Shown here piece after piece: positions 25,240-33,753 of a DNA stretch of 64,000 nt (positions are counted from its first letter, which is position 1; every line of letters starts with the position of its first letter). The position numbers were made by a program, and so were the translations under genes. Location of the stretch: the NCBI RefSeq assembly GCF_001715295.1, contig NZ_MDKB01000002.1, positions 494,499 to 558,498 of the forward strand, read 5' to 3'. Origin of the DNA: Streptomyces griseus (GTDB lineage Bacteria > Actinomycetota > Actinomycetes > Streptomycetales > Streptomycetaceae). The notes beneath the pieces were generated by a model, which was not told the DNA's origin, did no database searches, and saw only the letters and a program-made list of their open reading frames with translations.

Positions 25240-26352
25240 TCAGGCGGAGGGCCCGGCGCCCTCCGCGATCGTCTCCGCGACCTCGGCGACCCTGGCCTCC
25301 TCCTCCCGCGCGAAGCGGTCCCGGTCCAGTTGTTCGGCTATCTCCTCGTCCTGGGCCATCAGCAGGTCCAGGTTCGAGTCCCCCAGCTCGAAGACGCCCA
25401 TGTCCACGTAGGCCTTCTGGAGCCGCTCCCCCCACAGACCGATGTCCTTGACGCAGGGGACGATCCGGCTGAACAGCAGTTTCCGGAAGAGCCGCAGGTA
25501 CTCCGAGTGCTCGGAGAGGTCCTGGGCCTCCTGCCGGCCGATGCCGAAGTTCTCCAGCACCTCGACGCCTTTGAGCCGGTCACGCATCAGGTAGCAGCCC
25601 TCGATCACGAACTCCTCGCGCTCGCGCAGTTCCGCGTCGCCGAGCTGCTTGTAGTAGTCGCGCAGGGCCATGCGCCCGAAGGCGACGTGCCGGGCCTCGT
25701 CCTGCATGACGTAGGCGAGGATCTGCTTCGGCAGCGGCTTGGTGGTCGTGTCGCGGATCATGCCGAAGGCGGCGAGCGCCAGACCCTCGATGAGCACCTG
25801 CATGCCGAGGTAGGGCATGTCCCAGCGGGAGTCGCGCAAGGTGTCTCCGAGCAGGCCCTGGAGGCTGTCGTTGACCGGGTAGAGCATCCCGACCTTCTCG
25901 TGCAGGAACCGGCCGTAGATCTCCGCGTGCCGCGCCTCGTCCATCGTCTGGGTCGCGGAGTAGAACTTCGCGTCCAGGTCCGGTACGGATTCCACGATCC
26001 GGGCCGCGCAGACCATCGCCCCCTGCTCACCGTGGAGGAACTGGCTGAACTGCCAGGAGGTGTAGTGCTTGCGCATCTCCCCGCGGTCGCGCTCGGTCAT
26101 CTTCGCCCAGTGCGGGGTGCCGTGGAGGGGGAGCACCTCGTCCGGTGTGCCCAGGGGGTCGGCGGGATCGACCTCCAGGCTCCAGTCGATGCGCTTGTCG
26201 CCGTCCCACTGCTTGTCCTTGCCCTTCCGGTAGAGGGCGAGGAGGCGGTCGCGGCCGTCGTCGTAGTCCCAGGTGAAGCGGGCGGCGCCGGTGGCGGGAA
26301 CCTGCCATGTGGGCGCGTGGGGCGGTGTGATGTAGAGGTCGTGTGTCGACAC
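25240..26352 (-). CDS. ferritin-like di-iron protein
   Basis: A 370-residue four-helix-bundle protein with two ExxH-type iron sites: Glu in FLHGEQGAM, DEARHAEIYG (near residue 139), Glu in VLIEGLALAAF and DEARHVAFG (near 222). This layout is shared by class I ribonucleotide reductase R2-like and AurF-like oxidases. It probably activates oxygen; the substrate is unknown. It is divergent from an AurF-type gene at 26529 and shares the 176-base control region with it. Confidence 0.85.
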   Translation of the reverse strand: MSTHDLYITPPHAPTWQVPATGAARFTWDYDDGRDRLLALYRKGKDKQWDGDKRIDWSLEVDPADPLGTPDEVLPLHGTPHWAKMTERDRGEMRKHYTSWQFSQFLHGEQGAMVCAARIVESVPDLDAKFYSATQTMDEARHAEIYGRFLHEKVGMLYPVNDSLQGLLGDTLRDSRWDMPYLGMQVLIEGLALAAFGMIRDTTTKPLPKQILAYVMQDEARHVAFGRMALRDYYKQLGDAELREREEFVIEGCYLMRDRLKGVEVLENFGIGRQEAQDLSEHSEYLRLFRKLLFSRIVPCVKDIGLWGERLQKAYVDMGVFELGDSNLDLLMAQDEEIAEQLDRDRFAREEEARVAEVAETIAEGAGPSA

Positions 26353-26528
26353 GGACAGCTCCTTCGCCTGGCGAGGATGGTATGTCCCGTGGTTCTGGGG
26401 TCAGTTGGCAGGTTCACACGTTGGTAGACGCGGGGTCAACAAGTCGCGCACAAGGGATTGACGCCCTTGCTGACAGGCAGTCTCATAAAGAGTGACCGCC
26501 GGTAACCCATGAGCTAGGGGCTACAGCC
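26353..26528. promoter_or_regulatory. bidirectional control region between two di-iron genes
   Basis: A palindrome CAAGGG-N7-CCCTTG (26451-26469) encloses TTGACG, a candidate -35 for the plus-strand AurF-type gene, with CATAAA about 20 bases further on as a rough -10. A TTGACC reading leftward (about 26435) could serve the minus-strand gene. Repressor control through the palindrome is inference. Confidence 0.4.
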
Positions 26529-27464
26529 ATGACGACAGTGACCGACCAGGACGTCCAGGCGCTGCGTGACGCGCTCGGACCGCTCAAGGACCGCGAGCAG
26601 GTCGCGGCGCGCCTGCTCGAGGCGTCGGCCAAGCACTCCTTCGACCCGGACACCGAGCTCGACTGGGACTCCGCCGTCGAGGAGGGCAAGTGGTTCTGGC
26701 CGCCCGAGCTCGTCTCCCTGTACGACACCCCGCTCTGGCGGAGGATGTCCGGTGAACAGCGCATGGACCTCGCCCGGCACGAGGCGGCGTCCCTCGCCTC
26801 GCTCGGCATCTGGTTCGAGATCATCCTGATGCAGCTGCTCGTCCGGCACATCTACGACAAGCCCGTGACCAGCAACCACGTCCGGTACGCCCTCACCGAG
26901 ATAGCCGACGAGTGCCGGCACTCGATGATGTTCGGCCGGATGATCGAGTGGGGCGGCGCCCCCACGTACCCCGTGCCGCGGGTGTACCACAACCTGGCGC
27001 GGGTGCTGAAGACCGTCTCCACCACGCCCGGTTCCTTCGCCGCCACCCTGCTCGGCGAGGAGATCCTGGACTGGATGCAGCGGCTCACCTTCCCCGACGA
27101 GCGGGTACAGACGCTCGTACGCGGGGTGACGCGCATCCATGTCGTCGAGGAGGCCCGGCACGTCCGCTACGCACGGGAGGAGCTGCGCCGCCAGATGGTG
27201 ACCGCGCCGGCCTGGGAGCGCCGGCTGACGCGGCTGAGCTGCGGGGAGGCAGCGCGTGTCTTCTCCGTCTGCTTCGTCAACCCGCAGGTCTACGACAACG
27301 TCGGCCTCAACCGCCACGAGGCCGTCGCCCAGGTGCGGGCGAGCGGCCACCGGGCCGAGGTGATGCAGACGGGCGCGCGGCGGCTGACGGACTTCTTCGA
27401 CGACATCGGGGTGCTGAACGGTGTCGGGCGCAGGCTGTGGAAGCGCTCCGGCCTGCTGGCCTGA
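26529..27464 (+). CDS. AurF-type di-iron oxygenase
   Basis: A 311-residue member of the AurF (p-aminobenzoate N-oxygenase) family of non-haem di-iron enzymes. Iron ligands are seen in ARHEAASLASLGIWFE, EIADECRHSMMFGRM (about 128-142) and VVEEARHVRYAREEL (about 205-219). The family oxidises aromatic amines but also acts on other substrates; no biosynthetic gene cluster surrounds it, so the reaction is open. Divergent from the ferritin-like gene. Confidence 0.88.
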   Translation: MTTVTDQDVQALRDALGPLKDREQVAARLLEASAKHSFDPDTELDWDSAVEEGKWFWPPELVSLYDTPLWRRMSGEQRMDLARHEAASLASLGIWFEIILMQLLVRHIYDKPVTSNHVRYALTEIADECRHSMMFGRMIEWGGAPTYPVPRVYHNLARVLKTVSTTPGSFAATLLGEEILDWMQRLTFPDERVQTLVRGVTRIHVVEEARHVRYAREELRRQMVTAPAWERRLTRLSCGEAARVFSVCFVNPQVYDNVGLNRHEAVAQVRASGHRAEVMQTGARRLTDFFDDIGVLNGVGRRLWKRSGLLA

Positions 27465-27582
27465 GCACGGCACCGGGGGTGCGGCCGTGTCCGGTCGCCG
27501 CACCGGCTGGGTACGCTCGTCCGCGCGCGGTCCGAGCGGGCGAGCGGTGATCCGCCCCGCGCGGCACCGGAAAGGTGGACAC

Positions 27583-28323
27583 ATGCTGCGACTCCTGCGG
27601 CTCGCACCGTTGTTGCTGTTGCTGTTCACCGTCGCCTGCGGTGCGGTGCGCTCCTCCGAGGCCGAAGCGGCGGACACCGCCCGGGAGACGGCCAGGAAGG
27701 CGGGTCAGCGGCTCTACGGCCAGCGTCCGCGCACGGCGGAGGAGGTCGGGCGCTCCGTCTCCGGCATCGAGGGGGTGGAGGTGATGCGGGTGACGGGTAC
27801 CTCGACCCACGACGGGGACGGCGTCGGCGTGGTCCTGCGCACGTCCGTCTCCGCGCGCGACGGATGGCTCGACTCCGACGGGATCACCGTGCGGCGCTGC
27901 TTCGCCCTGCGGGTCTCGCCCACGTCCGCCTGGGACGAGGACCCCCGTGACGTGGACTGCCCGGACGGGCTCCCGTTGACCTTCGCCCCACCACCCGCAC
28001 CGCCCCGGCTGCCGTACGAGGAGCTCCGCGCGAGGCTTCCCCGGGTGCCGGAGGGCGGCCGGGCGGACGAGGCCGGGGTGCGCCGTCTGCTCGCCGCCCT
28101 GGACATGGATCCGGCGATCCGCACCGAGGTGCGGGCGGACGGCGCCCGGGTCGGCGTCCTCCTGTCGGTGCGGGGCAACGGCTTCGACGCGCAGGACTGC
28201 CTCCTCGCCCGCGTGGCCCCCGGCGCCACCGAGGTGTGGTCACCGCCCCGGATCCAGCGGATGCCCGGGGAGGGCGGCTGCACCGTCGGCAACGCCCTGG
28301 ACCCGGCACCACCTCCGCACTGA
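27583..28323 (+). CDS. lipoprotein of unknown function
   Basis: A 246-residue exported protein. Signal MLRLLRLAPLLLLLF ends in the lipobox FTVAC (Cys 19). The mature protein has three further cysteines (RRCFAL, DVDCPDG, DCLLARV and GGCTVG region) and a Pro-rich middle (APPPAPPRLP). The ATG at 27583 has GGAAAGGTGG upstream. No family is recognised. Confidence 0.75.
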   Translation: MLRLLRLAPLLLLLFTVACGAVRSSEAEAADTARETARKAGQRLYGQRPRTAEEVGRSVSGIEGVEVMRVTGTSTHDGDGVGVVLRTSVSARDGWLDSDGITVRRCFALRVSPTSAWDEDPRDVDCPDGLPLTFAPPPAPPRLPYEELRARLPRVPEGGRADEAGVRRLLAALDMDPAIRTEVRADGARVGVLLSVRGNGFDAQDCLLARVAPGATEVWSPPRIQRMPGEGGCTVGNALDPAPPPH

Positions 28324-28447
28324 ACGGAGGCCCGGTTCCGGCGAAGGCCGTCCCCGCCCCGCGACCCGCCCGAGCCGTCCTCGGTCCGGCAGAGCACAGC
28401 ACGGCACGACACGGTCAATCACAGCCCGGCGCATTAGGCTTCTGAGC

Positions 28448-29209
28448 ATGACCTCGGTCCCCGCAGCACCGCCGGCCCGCGCCTACCGAAGGCTCGGCGT
28501 CCAGGAGCGCCGCACCCAACTGCTCGGCGCGGCGCTCACGCTCTTCGCCCACCGGGCTCCGGACGACGTGTCGATCGACGAGGTGGCCGCCGTGGCCGGC
28601 GTCTCCCGGCCGCTGGTCTACCGCTACTTCCCGGGCGGGCGGCAGCAGTTGTACGAGGCCGCGCTCGGCTCGGCCGCGGAGCAGCTGACCCTCTGCTTCG
28701 CCGAGCCCGCCGCCGGCCCGCCCACCGAGCGGCTGAGCCGGGTCCTGGACCGCTACCTCGGCTTCGTCGACGAACACGACGCGGGCTTCAGCGCGTTGCT
28801 GCGCGGCGGCAGCGTCGCCGAGACCTCGGAGACCTCCACGATCGTGGACGGGGTACGCCGTGCGGCGGCCGAGCAGATCCTGCACCACCTGGGCAGGGGA
28901 GGCGGTCCCGGCGAGGAGAGCGCCGGACCGAGGCTGCGGATGATGGTGCGTACCTGGATCGCGGCCGTGGAGGCCGCGTCGCTGATCTGGCTCGACGAGG
29001 CGAAGCAGCCGCCCGCCCCCGACCTGCGCGGCTGGCTGGTCGACCATCTGATCGCGCTGCTCGCGGCCACCGCGGCCACCGACGGCGAGACCGCCTCCGT
29101 GGTCGCGGAGCTGCTGGACCACGAGACCCCGGACGGCCCGGCCGGACGACTGGCCGCGCTGGTGGCCCCGGTGGCGGAGCGGGCGGCACACCTGCTGCCT
29201 CCCGGCTGA
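28448..29209 (+). CDS. TetR-family transcriptional regulator
   Basis: A 253-residue regulator. The N-terminal helix-turn-helix (residues about 20-70: RRTQLLGAALTLFAH, VSIDEVAAVAGVSRPLVYRYFPG) is canonical TetR. The C-terminal domain is the variable ligand and dimer part. No operator palindrome is evident in the 124 bases before it. Targets are unknown; no divergent gene sits opposite. Confidence 0.9.
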   Translation: MTSVPAAPPARAYRRLGVQERRTQLLGAALTLFAHRAPDDVSIDEVAAVAGVSRPLVYRYFPGGRQQLYEAALGSAAEQLTLCFAEPAAGPPTERLSRVLDRYLGFVDEHDAGFSALLRGGSVAETSETSTIVDGVRRAAAEQILHHLGRGGGPGEESAGPRLRMMVRTWIAAVEAASLIWLDEAKQPPAPDLRGWLVDHLIALLAATAATDGETASVVAELLDHETPDGPAGRLAALVAPVAERAAHLLPPG

Positions 29210-29244
29210 CGGCCCGCCGCACCCGGCTGAGTCAGACTGGCACC

Positions 29245-29520
29245 GTGAAAAGCGAGAACACGTCCTTCCGCGGCGGCCCCCTGGACGGCCGGGTACTCCC
29301 GATCCTGCTCGGGCCCACCGGGCACCCGCCCAAGTGGTACGAGGTCCCGGTGCCGGACCCGGACGGCGGCCCGCCCACCGTGTACGCCTACCGACGGGTC
29401 CCCGCCGGTCGCACCAGGCGGCTCGGGCTCCGACGCGGCTGGGTGTACGCGTACGAACCCGGCGGACGCGAGCGCCCGACGCCCAAGTGGCCCTGGACGA
29501 AGCCGGACCGGAGCGTCTGA
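29245..29520 (+). CDS. small conserved hypothetical protein
   Basis: A 91-residue basic protein with KSENTSFRGGPLDGRVLP and WVYAYEPGGRERP. No signal peptide or membrane segment is seen. Third-position G/C bias and its fit between the TetR gene and the kinase-like gene on the same strand support it as real. The function is unknown. Confidence 0.65.
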   Translation: MKSENTSFRGGPLDGRVLPILLGPTGHPPKWYEVPVPDPDGGPPTVYAYRRVPAGRTRRLGLRRGWVYAYEPGGRERPTPKWPWTKPDRSV

Positions 29521-29601
29521 GCGGCGGCCCCGCCGGGGCTCCCCGCACCCTCTAAGATCGGCGGTCAGGTGCCGAGGACACGGTCACAAGGGGGGTGCGC
29601 C

Positions 29602-32331
29602 ATGGAGGCGCTGCGTCAGGACGATCCACGCCGCTTCGGCCCGTACACCGTGCTGGCGCGCTTCCGGGAGACCGCGGCCGCGGTGCGGTACCTGGCCAGG
29701 GGAACCGACGGGGACCTCGCCGTGGTGACCTCCGCACGGCCCGCCCTCGCCGCCGTGCCCGCCTTCCGGCGCCGCTTCCTGGCCGAGGCGAACACCGCCG
29801 AACGGCTGTCCGGCGGCTGGGTCCAGCCCCCTCTCGCCGCCGCCGATGCGGACGGCGAACTGTGGACGGCCACGGCGTACGTGCCCGCCCTGACGCTCGC
29901 CGAGGCGATCGGCCTCGCGGGCCCGCTGCCCGAGCGTGCCGTGCGGGTACTGGGCGCCGGCCTGGCCGAGACCCTCTCCCGGGTGCACGCCATCGGGGCC
30001 GTCCTCCAGGGGCTGGCGCCGGGGACGGTACTGCTGGCCGAGGACGGCCCTCGGCTGACGGCGTTCGGTCCGCTGGGGGCGGCCGCCTCGGCCGAGGCGA
30101 GGGCGGGTGGTCAGCTGTCCGTCCGGCTCGGCTACCTGACGCCGGAACAGGTGGAGGGCAAGGAGGCCGGCCCGGCCTCCGACCTCTTCGTCCTGGGCCT
30201 GCTCCTGGCATACGCGGCGACCGGTACGACCCCGCTCGCCGACGGGCCCGCCGACGAGGCTGCCGAGCGGATCGCGCACGCCTCGGCCGAACTGGACCCC
30301 GTTCCGGACGGGTTGCGCGACCTCGTCGCACGCTGTCTGTCGAAGGATCCGGACGGCCGTCCGGGTGCGGGATCGGTCGCGGCGGAGCTCGCTCTGGAGG
30401 GCGCCGCCGGCCTGGCCGAGGGGGGCTGGCTCCCCCGCGCCCTGACCGACGCCATGGCGGACCAGGCGGCGCGGGCCCGGGCGCTGGAGACGCCGGGGAC
30501 GCCGGCCCCGGCACAGGCGGGGGAGGTGCGGCGGCCGCAGGACGTACCACCCGCACCGGCCGTCCCGCAGACCCCCGCCCCCACGCCCTCACCGGCCCTC
30601 CCGGAACCGCAGGACACCCCGCCCCCGCACCCCACCGGCGGCCCCTCGGAGGGACCGTCCGGCGCCGGTGAGACCCGTGAGACCGGTGCGACTGGTGCGA
30701 CTGGTGCGACTGGTGCGACCGATGAGACCGGTGAGGACAGCCGGGCCACGCGCTTCCTGGCGACCGGCCCCCGCGCCCCTCGCACCGACCGGGAGACCAC
30801 CCATCTCTCCGTCCCCCGTGAGCCGGCCGGCGCCGCGTCCGCGCCCTCCCCGGTCGCCCCGCCCCAGGCCGCCCCCGCACCGCCACAGGTGCAGCCGACG
30901 CCCGCACCCGCGCTGCCCGCCGCGGCGCACCCGCACTCCTCCGCGTACCCGGCCGCCCCCGCCCCGCTCCCCCGGCCCCTCCCGGCCGCCGAGCCCGCCG
31001 CCTCCCCCGCGCCCGCGACGAGCAGGCGGGCGGTGCTCACGGCGGCCGCGGCCGGGGCCGCCGGACTGCTGGTCGGCGGCGGAGCCGTACTCGCCCTCGG
31101 CCCGGACGGCCCGGCCCCCTCGGCCCCCGACGGCAAGCCCACGGCGAAGCGCCGCCCGTCGGTGCCGGGACGTGCTCCGGAGCCGCGGTGGATGTACACG
31201 CAGCCCGCCGCCCCCGCACCGCTCACCGCCGGACTCTGGCGGGACAGGCTGCTGGTGCTGACCGGTACGGCCGGGGCCACCGCCGTGGACCTGCGGACCG
31301 GCCGGAAGGCCTGGGAGCAGCCGGACGCCGCCGGTGCCCAGGCGGTCCTGCCCGGCGGGGACGGGCTGTGCTTCCTGGCGAACCCGACCGAGTTCCTCTG
31401 GCTCACCTCCGCTGACGGGAAGATCGCGCACCGCGTCCGGTACGCCGAGCTGTTCCCCGGCGTACCGGACCTGAAGGTGGCACCCCTGAGCGGGAGTTCC
31501 GGGTCCGTCGTCTGGTTCACCGGCTCGCACACCGTCACCGTGAAGGCGCCGAAGCCGAAGAAGGGCAAGAAGCCCGGCAAGGACACCCAGGCCGTCAGGG
31601 CCTACCTCTTCGCGTACGACAGGGTGACCCGCGAGGAGCTGTGGCGCACCGCGGTCCCCGCCGGAAGGGCGCCCGGCACGCCCGCCTACCGGCTGACCGC
31701 GGTCCGGGACGCCGACCTCGTCGTAGCCCAGGACGCGGCGACCCTCACCCCGGCGGACGTCAAGGCGGGCAAGGGCCGAGCCTCCTTCCGCTGCTTCGAC
31801 CGCGCGACCGGCAAGCAGCTCTGGAACCGGCAGTTCGGCGCCCTCGCACCGGCCGGCGCGGCGCTCGGGGACGAGGAGGGGCGGCTGTACGGCGCGGTGG
31901 GCGACGACCTCCAGGCGTTCGAGACGGCCACGGGCAAGCCGGTGTGGACGCTGAACGGCACCGCGGGGTCCGTGTTCGGCGCCCCGGTCCCTGCCGGAAA
32001 ACTGCTGCACACCACCAACCGCAATCAGGAGGTCGGCGCGGTGGACCGGGCGACCGGGCGGCTGCTCTGGCGGCGGTCCACGGAGGTACCGCCAGGCGGG
32101 GCCGCGCCCGCCCTCACCCTCAGCGGTACCGGGAAGACCCTGCTCGCGGCGGACGTCTCGCAGGTGACCGCGTTCGCGGCGGTGGACGGCCGGCGGCTGT
32201 GGAAGTTCCAGGACATCGGCGTCCAGGAACCAGGAGGCGCCACGGTCGGCGGGCCGTACCGCGTGCTGGCCGCCGGCCGGACCGCGGTCGTCCAGCGGGG
32301 CCGGGCCGTCTACGCGTTCCCCGTGGAGTGA
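29602..32331 (+). CDS. degenerate protein kinase fused to a PQQ-type beta-propeller
   Basis: A 909-residue membrane protein. Residues about 11-265 align in layout with the Ser/Thr kinases of actinomycetes (FGPYTVLARF, FRRRFLAEANTAERL, SVRLGYLTPEQVEG), but the ATP-anchoring Lys is replaced (VVTSARPA), the catalytic HRD is replaced by LQGLAP and DFG by AFG. It is therefore probably a pseudokinase. A Pro/Thr-rich linker leads to a membrane helix near 475-498, then an outer PQQ-like propeller (VDLRTGRKAWEQ, FDRATGKQLWNRQ, FETATGKPVWTLNG). It may sense or scaffold at the envelope. The ATG at 29602 follows AAGGGGGG. Confidence 0.85.
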   Translation: MEALRQDDPRRFGPYTVLARFRETAAAVRYLARGTDGDLAVVTSARPALAAVPAFRRRFLAEANTAERLSGGWVQPPLAAADADGELWTATAYVPALTLAEAIGLAGPLPERAVRVLGAGLAETLSRVHAIGAVLQGLAPGTVLLAEDGPRLTAFGPLGAAASAEARAGGQLSVRLGYLTPEQVEGKEAGPASDLFVLGLLLAYAATGTTPLADGPADEAAERIAHASAELDPVPDGLRDLVARCLSKDPDGRPGAGSVAAELALEGAAGLAEGGWLPRALTDAMADQAARARALETPGTPAPAQAGEVRRPQDVPPAPAVPQTPAPTPSPALPEPQDTPPPHPTGGPSEGPSGAGETRETGATGATGATGATDETGEDSRATRFLATGPRAPRTDRETTHLSVPREPAGAASAPSPVAPPQAAPAPPQVQPTPAPALPAAAHPHSSAYPAAPAPLPRPLPAAEPAASPAPATSRRAVLTAAAAGAAGLLVGGGAVLALGPDGPAPSAPDGKPTAKRRPSVPGRAPEPRWMYTQPAAPAPLTAGLWRDRLLVLTGTAGATAVDLRTGRKAWEQPDAAGAQAVLPGGDGLCFLANPTEFLWLTSADGKIAHRVRYAELFPGVPDLKVAPLSGSSGSVVWFTGSHTVTVKAPKPKKGKKPGKDTQAVRAYLFAYDRVTREELWRTAVPAGRAPGTPAYRLTAVRDADLVVAQDAATLTPADVKAGKGRASFRCFDRATGKQLWNRQFGALAPAGAALGDEEGRLYGAVGDDLQAFETATGKPVWTLNGTAGSVFGAPVPAGKLLHTTNRNQEVGAVDRATGRLLWRRSTEVPPGGAAPALTLSGTGKTLLAADVSQVTAFAAVDGRRLWKFQDIGVQEPGGATVGGPYRVLAAGRTAVVQRGRAVYAFPVE
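30670..30732 (+). repeat. 9-bp coding minisatellite
   Basis: Seven 9-base units of the type GAGACCGGT / GCGACTGGT sit in the linker of the pseudokinase and encode a Gly-Ala-Thr and Glu-Thr-Gly rich tract. Repeat number is likely to vary between strains. Confidence 0.85.
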
Positions 32332-32339
32332 CGCCGGCG

Positions 32340-32399
32340 CGTCCCCCGTCCGGGGGACGGAGGCGGCCGCCACGCCGGGCGGTCCTTGCCTCGCCCGGC
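32340..32399 (+). terminator. two hairpins after the pseudokinase gene
   Basis: CGTCCCCC (32340-32347) pairs with GGGGGACG (32352-32359) over a 4-base loop, starting 8 bases after the stop codon. A second stem GCCGGGCG (32374-32381) / CGCCCGGC (32392-32399) follows. Confidence 0.7.
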
Positions 32400-32482
32400 A
32401 CGGAGTGACCGGATGGAGGCGACCCGATCACTTGTGGGCTGGTCCTCCGTACGGCTGGTCCCCCGTCACCGGAGGTGATGCC

Positions 32483-33667
32483 GTGGCAGGCCGACTCGTC
32501 CATACGCTCTGTACGGCGGCCCTGGCCGCGGTCGTCGCCGCCTCCCCCGCCACCGCGAGCCCGACGGCCCTCCCCACGGCCGGCCCGAGCCGGGCACCGG
32601 CCGACACGGACCCCGCGCCCGCCGCAGGCGCCCCGCAGGGCGTGGCCGGGCTGCTGAAGCAGTTGCAGACGCTCTACCAGCGGGCCGAGGAAGCCGGGGA
32701 GCGCTACAACGCCACCGGGGAGGAGCTGAGGAAGCGGGCCGCCGAGGCCAGGAAGCTGAACTCCGCGCTCCACCGCGCCCGCAAGGCCCTCGGCGCCGGC
32801 CGCCGGGACGCGGGGCGCCTGGCCCGCGAGCAGTACCAGGGCCGCACCGGCTATTCGCTCTATCTGCGGCTGCTGCTCTCCCGCGACCCGCAGCAGGCGC
32901 TGGTGCAGACCCATGTGATCCAGCGGGCCCAGGCCGGCCGGACCGCCGCGGTCGAGCGGCTCACCGGTGCGGAGAAGCGGGCGAAGGCGCTGGCGGCCGA
33001 GGCACGGCTGGCCATGAACCGGCAGAAGGTGCTGGCGAGGAAGCAGCGCGCGCAACGGGACGCCGCGAGGGCCCGGCTGAAGGACGTCGAGGCGATGCTC
33101 GCGTCGCTCTCGAAGGAACAGCTCTCCGAGGTGTCGCGGCTGGAGCAGAAGAACGTCGACAAGGCCCAGGACGACCTGGTGGCCTCGGGAGCGCTCAGCT
33201 CGGCCCGCCCGCCCTCCGCGGGGGGCCGCGAGGCTGTACGGTACGCCGTCGAGCAGATCGGCAAACCCTACGTCTGGGGCGCCGAGGGGCCGGATTCCTT
33301 CGACTGCTCCGGGCTCACCTCGAAGGCGTGGGCGGACGCGGGCCGGGCCATTCCGCGCACGTCCCAGGAACAGTGGCGGCTCCTTCCCAGGATCCCCGTG
33401 GCGTCGCTGCGCCCCGGCGATCTGGTGGTCTACTTCCCGAAGGCGACCCATGTGGCGCTGTACATCGGCAACGGCCTCGTCGTACAGGCGCCCAGGCCCG
33501 GGGCCTCGGTGAAGGTGTCCCCCGTGGCGTCGAACCCGCTGCTGGGCGCGGTCCGTCCAGATCCCGGGAGCGAGCCGCTGACCACGTACACCGGGCCGGA
33601 CCTGCCCGAGGGTGCCACGGCAGGCCCGGACGCGGGCTACGCGGCGGAGTCCGCCCCGGCTGCCTGA
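32483..33667 (+). CDS. secreted NlpC/P60 peptidoglycan hydrolase
   Basis: Endopeptidase that cuts cell-wall stem peptides. The signal is RLVHTLCTAALAAVVAASPATA. Residues about 55-245 form a long charged coiled coil (QTLYQRAEEAGERYN to VSRLEQKNVDKAQ). The C-terminal NlpC/P60 domain has catalytic Cys in DSFDCSGLTS (about 274) and His in THVALYIG (about 323). The GTG at 32483 has a near-perfect GGAGGTG site; the longer open frame upstream is not needed. I looked for a c-di-AMP riboswitch in the 150-base leader and did not see one. Confidence 0.9.
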   Translation: MAGRLVHTLCTAALAAVVAASPATASPTALPTAGPSRAPADTDPAPAAGAPQGVAGLLKQLQTLYQRAEEAGERYNATGEELRKRAAEARKLNSALHRARKALGAGRRDAGRLAREQYQGRTGYSLYLRLLLSRDPQQALVQTHVIQRAQAGRTAAVERLTGAEKRAKALAAEARLAMNRQKVLARKQRAQRDAARARLKDVEAMLASLSKEQLSEVSRLEQKNVDKAQDDLVASGALSSARPPSAGGREAVRYAVEQIGKPYVWGAEGPDSFDCSGLTSKAWADAGRAIPRTSQEQWRLLPRIPVASLRPGDLVVYFPKATHVALYIGNGLVVQAPRPGASVKVSPVASNPLLGAVRPDPGSEPLTTYTGPDLPEGATAGPDAGYAAESAPAA

Positions 33668-33705
33668 GCCCGTAGCGCGGTGGTCCCGCTCCGCCGGGGG
33701 CCGGC

Positions 33706-33735
33706 CCGGTCCGCCGCGCCCGTGCGGCGGACCGG
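33706..33735. terminator. bidirectional terminator between NlpC/P60 gene and conservon
   Basis: Perfect 12-bp arms (33706-33717, CCGGTCCGCCGC; 33724-33735) with a 6-base loop lie in the gap between two convergent transcription units. It can serve both strands. Confidence 0.75.
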
Positions 33736-33753
33736 CCGGTCCGTGCGCGGAGG

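Noticed and set aside
32332..32482. c-di-AMP (ydaO-type) riboswitch before the NlpC/P60 gene
   Set aside because: This class often precedes such hydrolases in actinomycetes, but the gap is short and holds only terminator hairpins and a ribosome-binding site.
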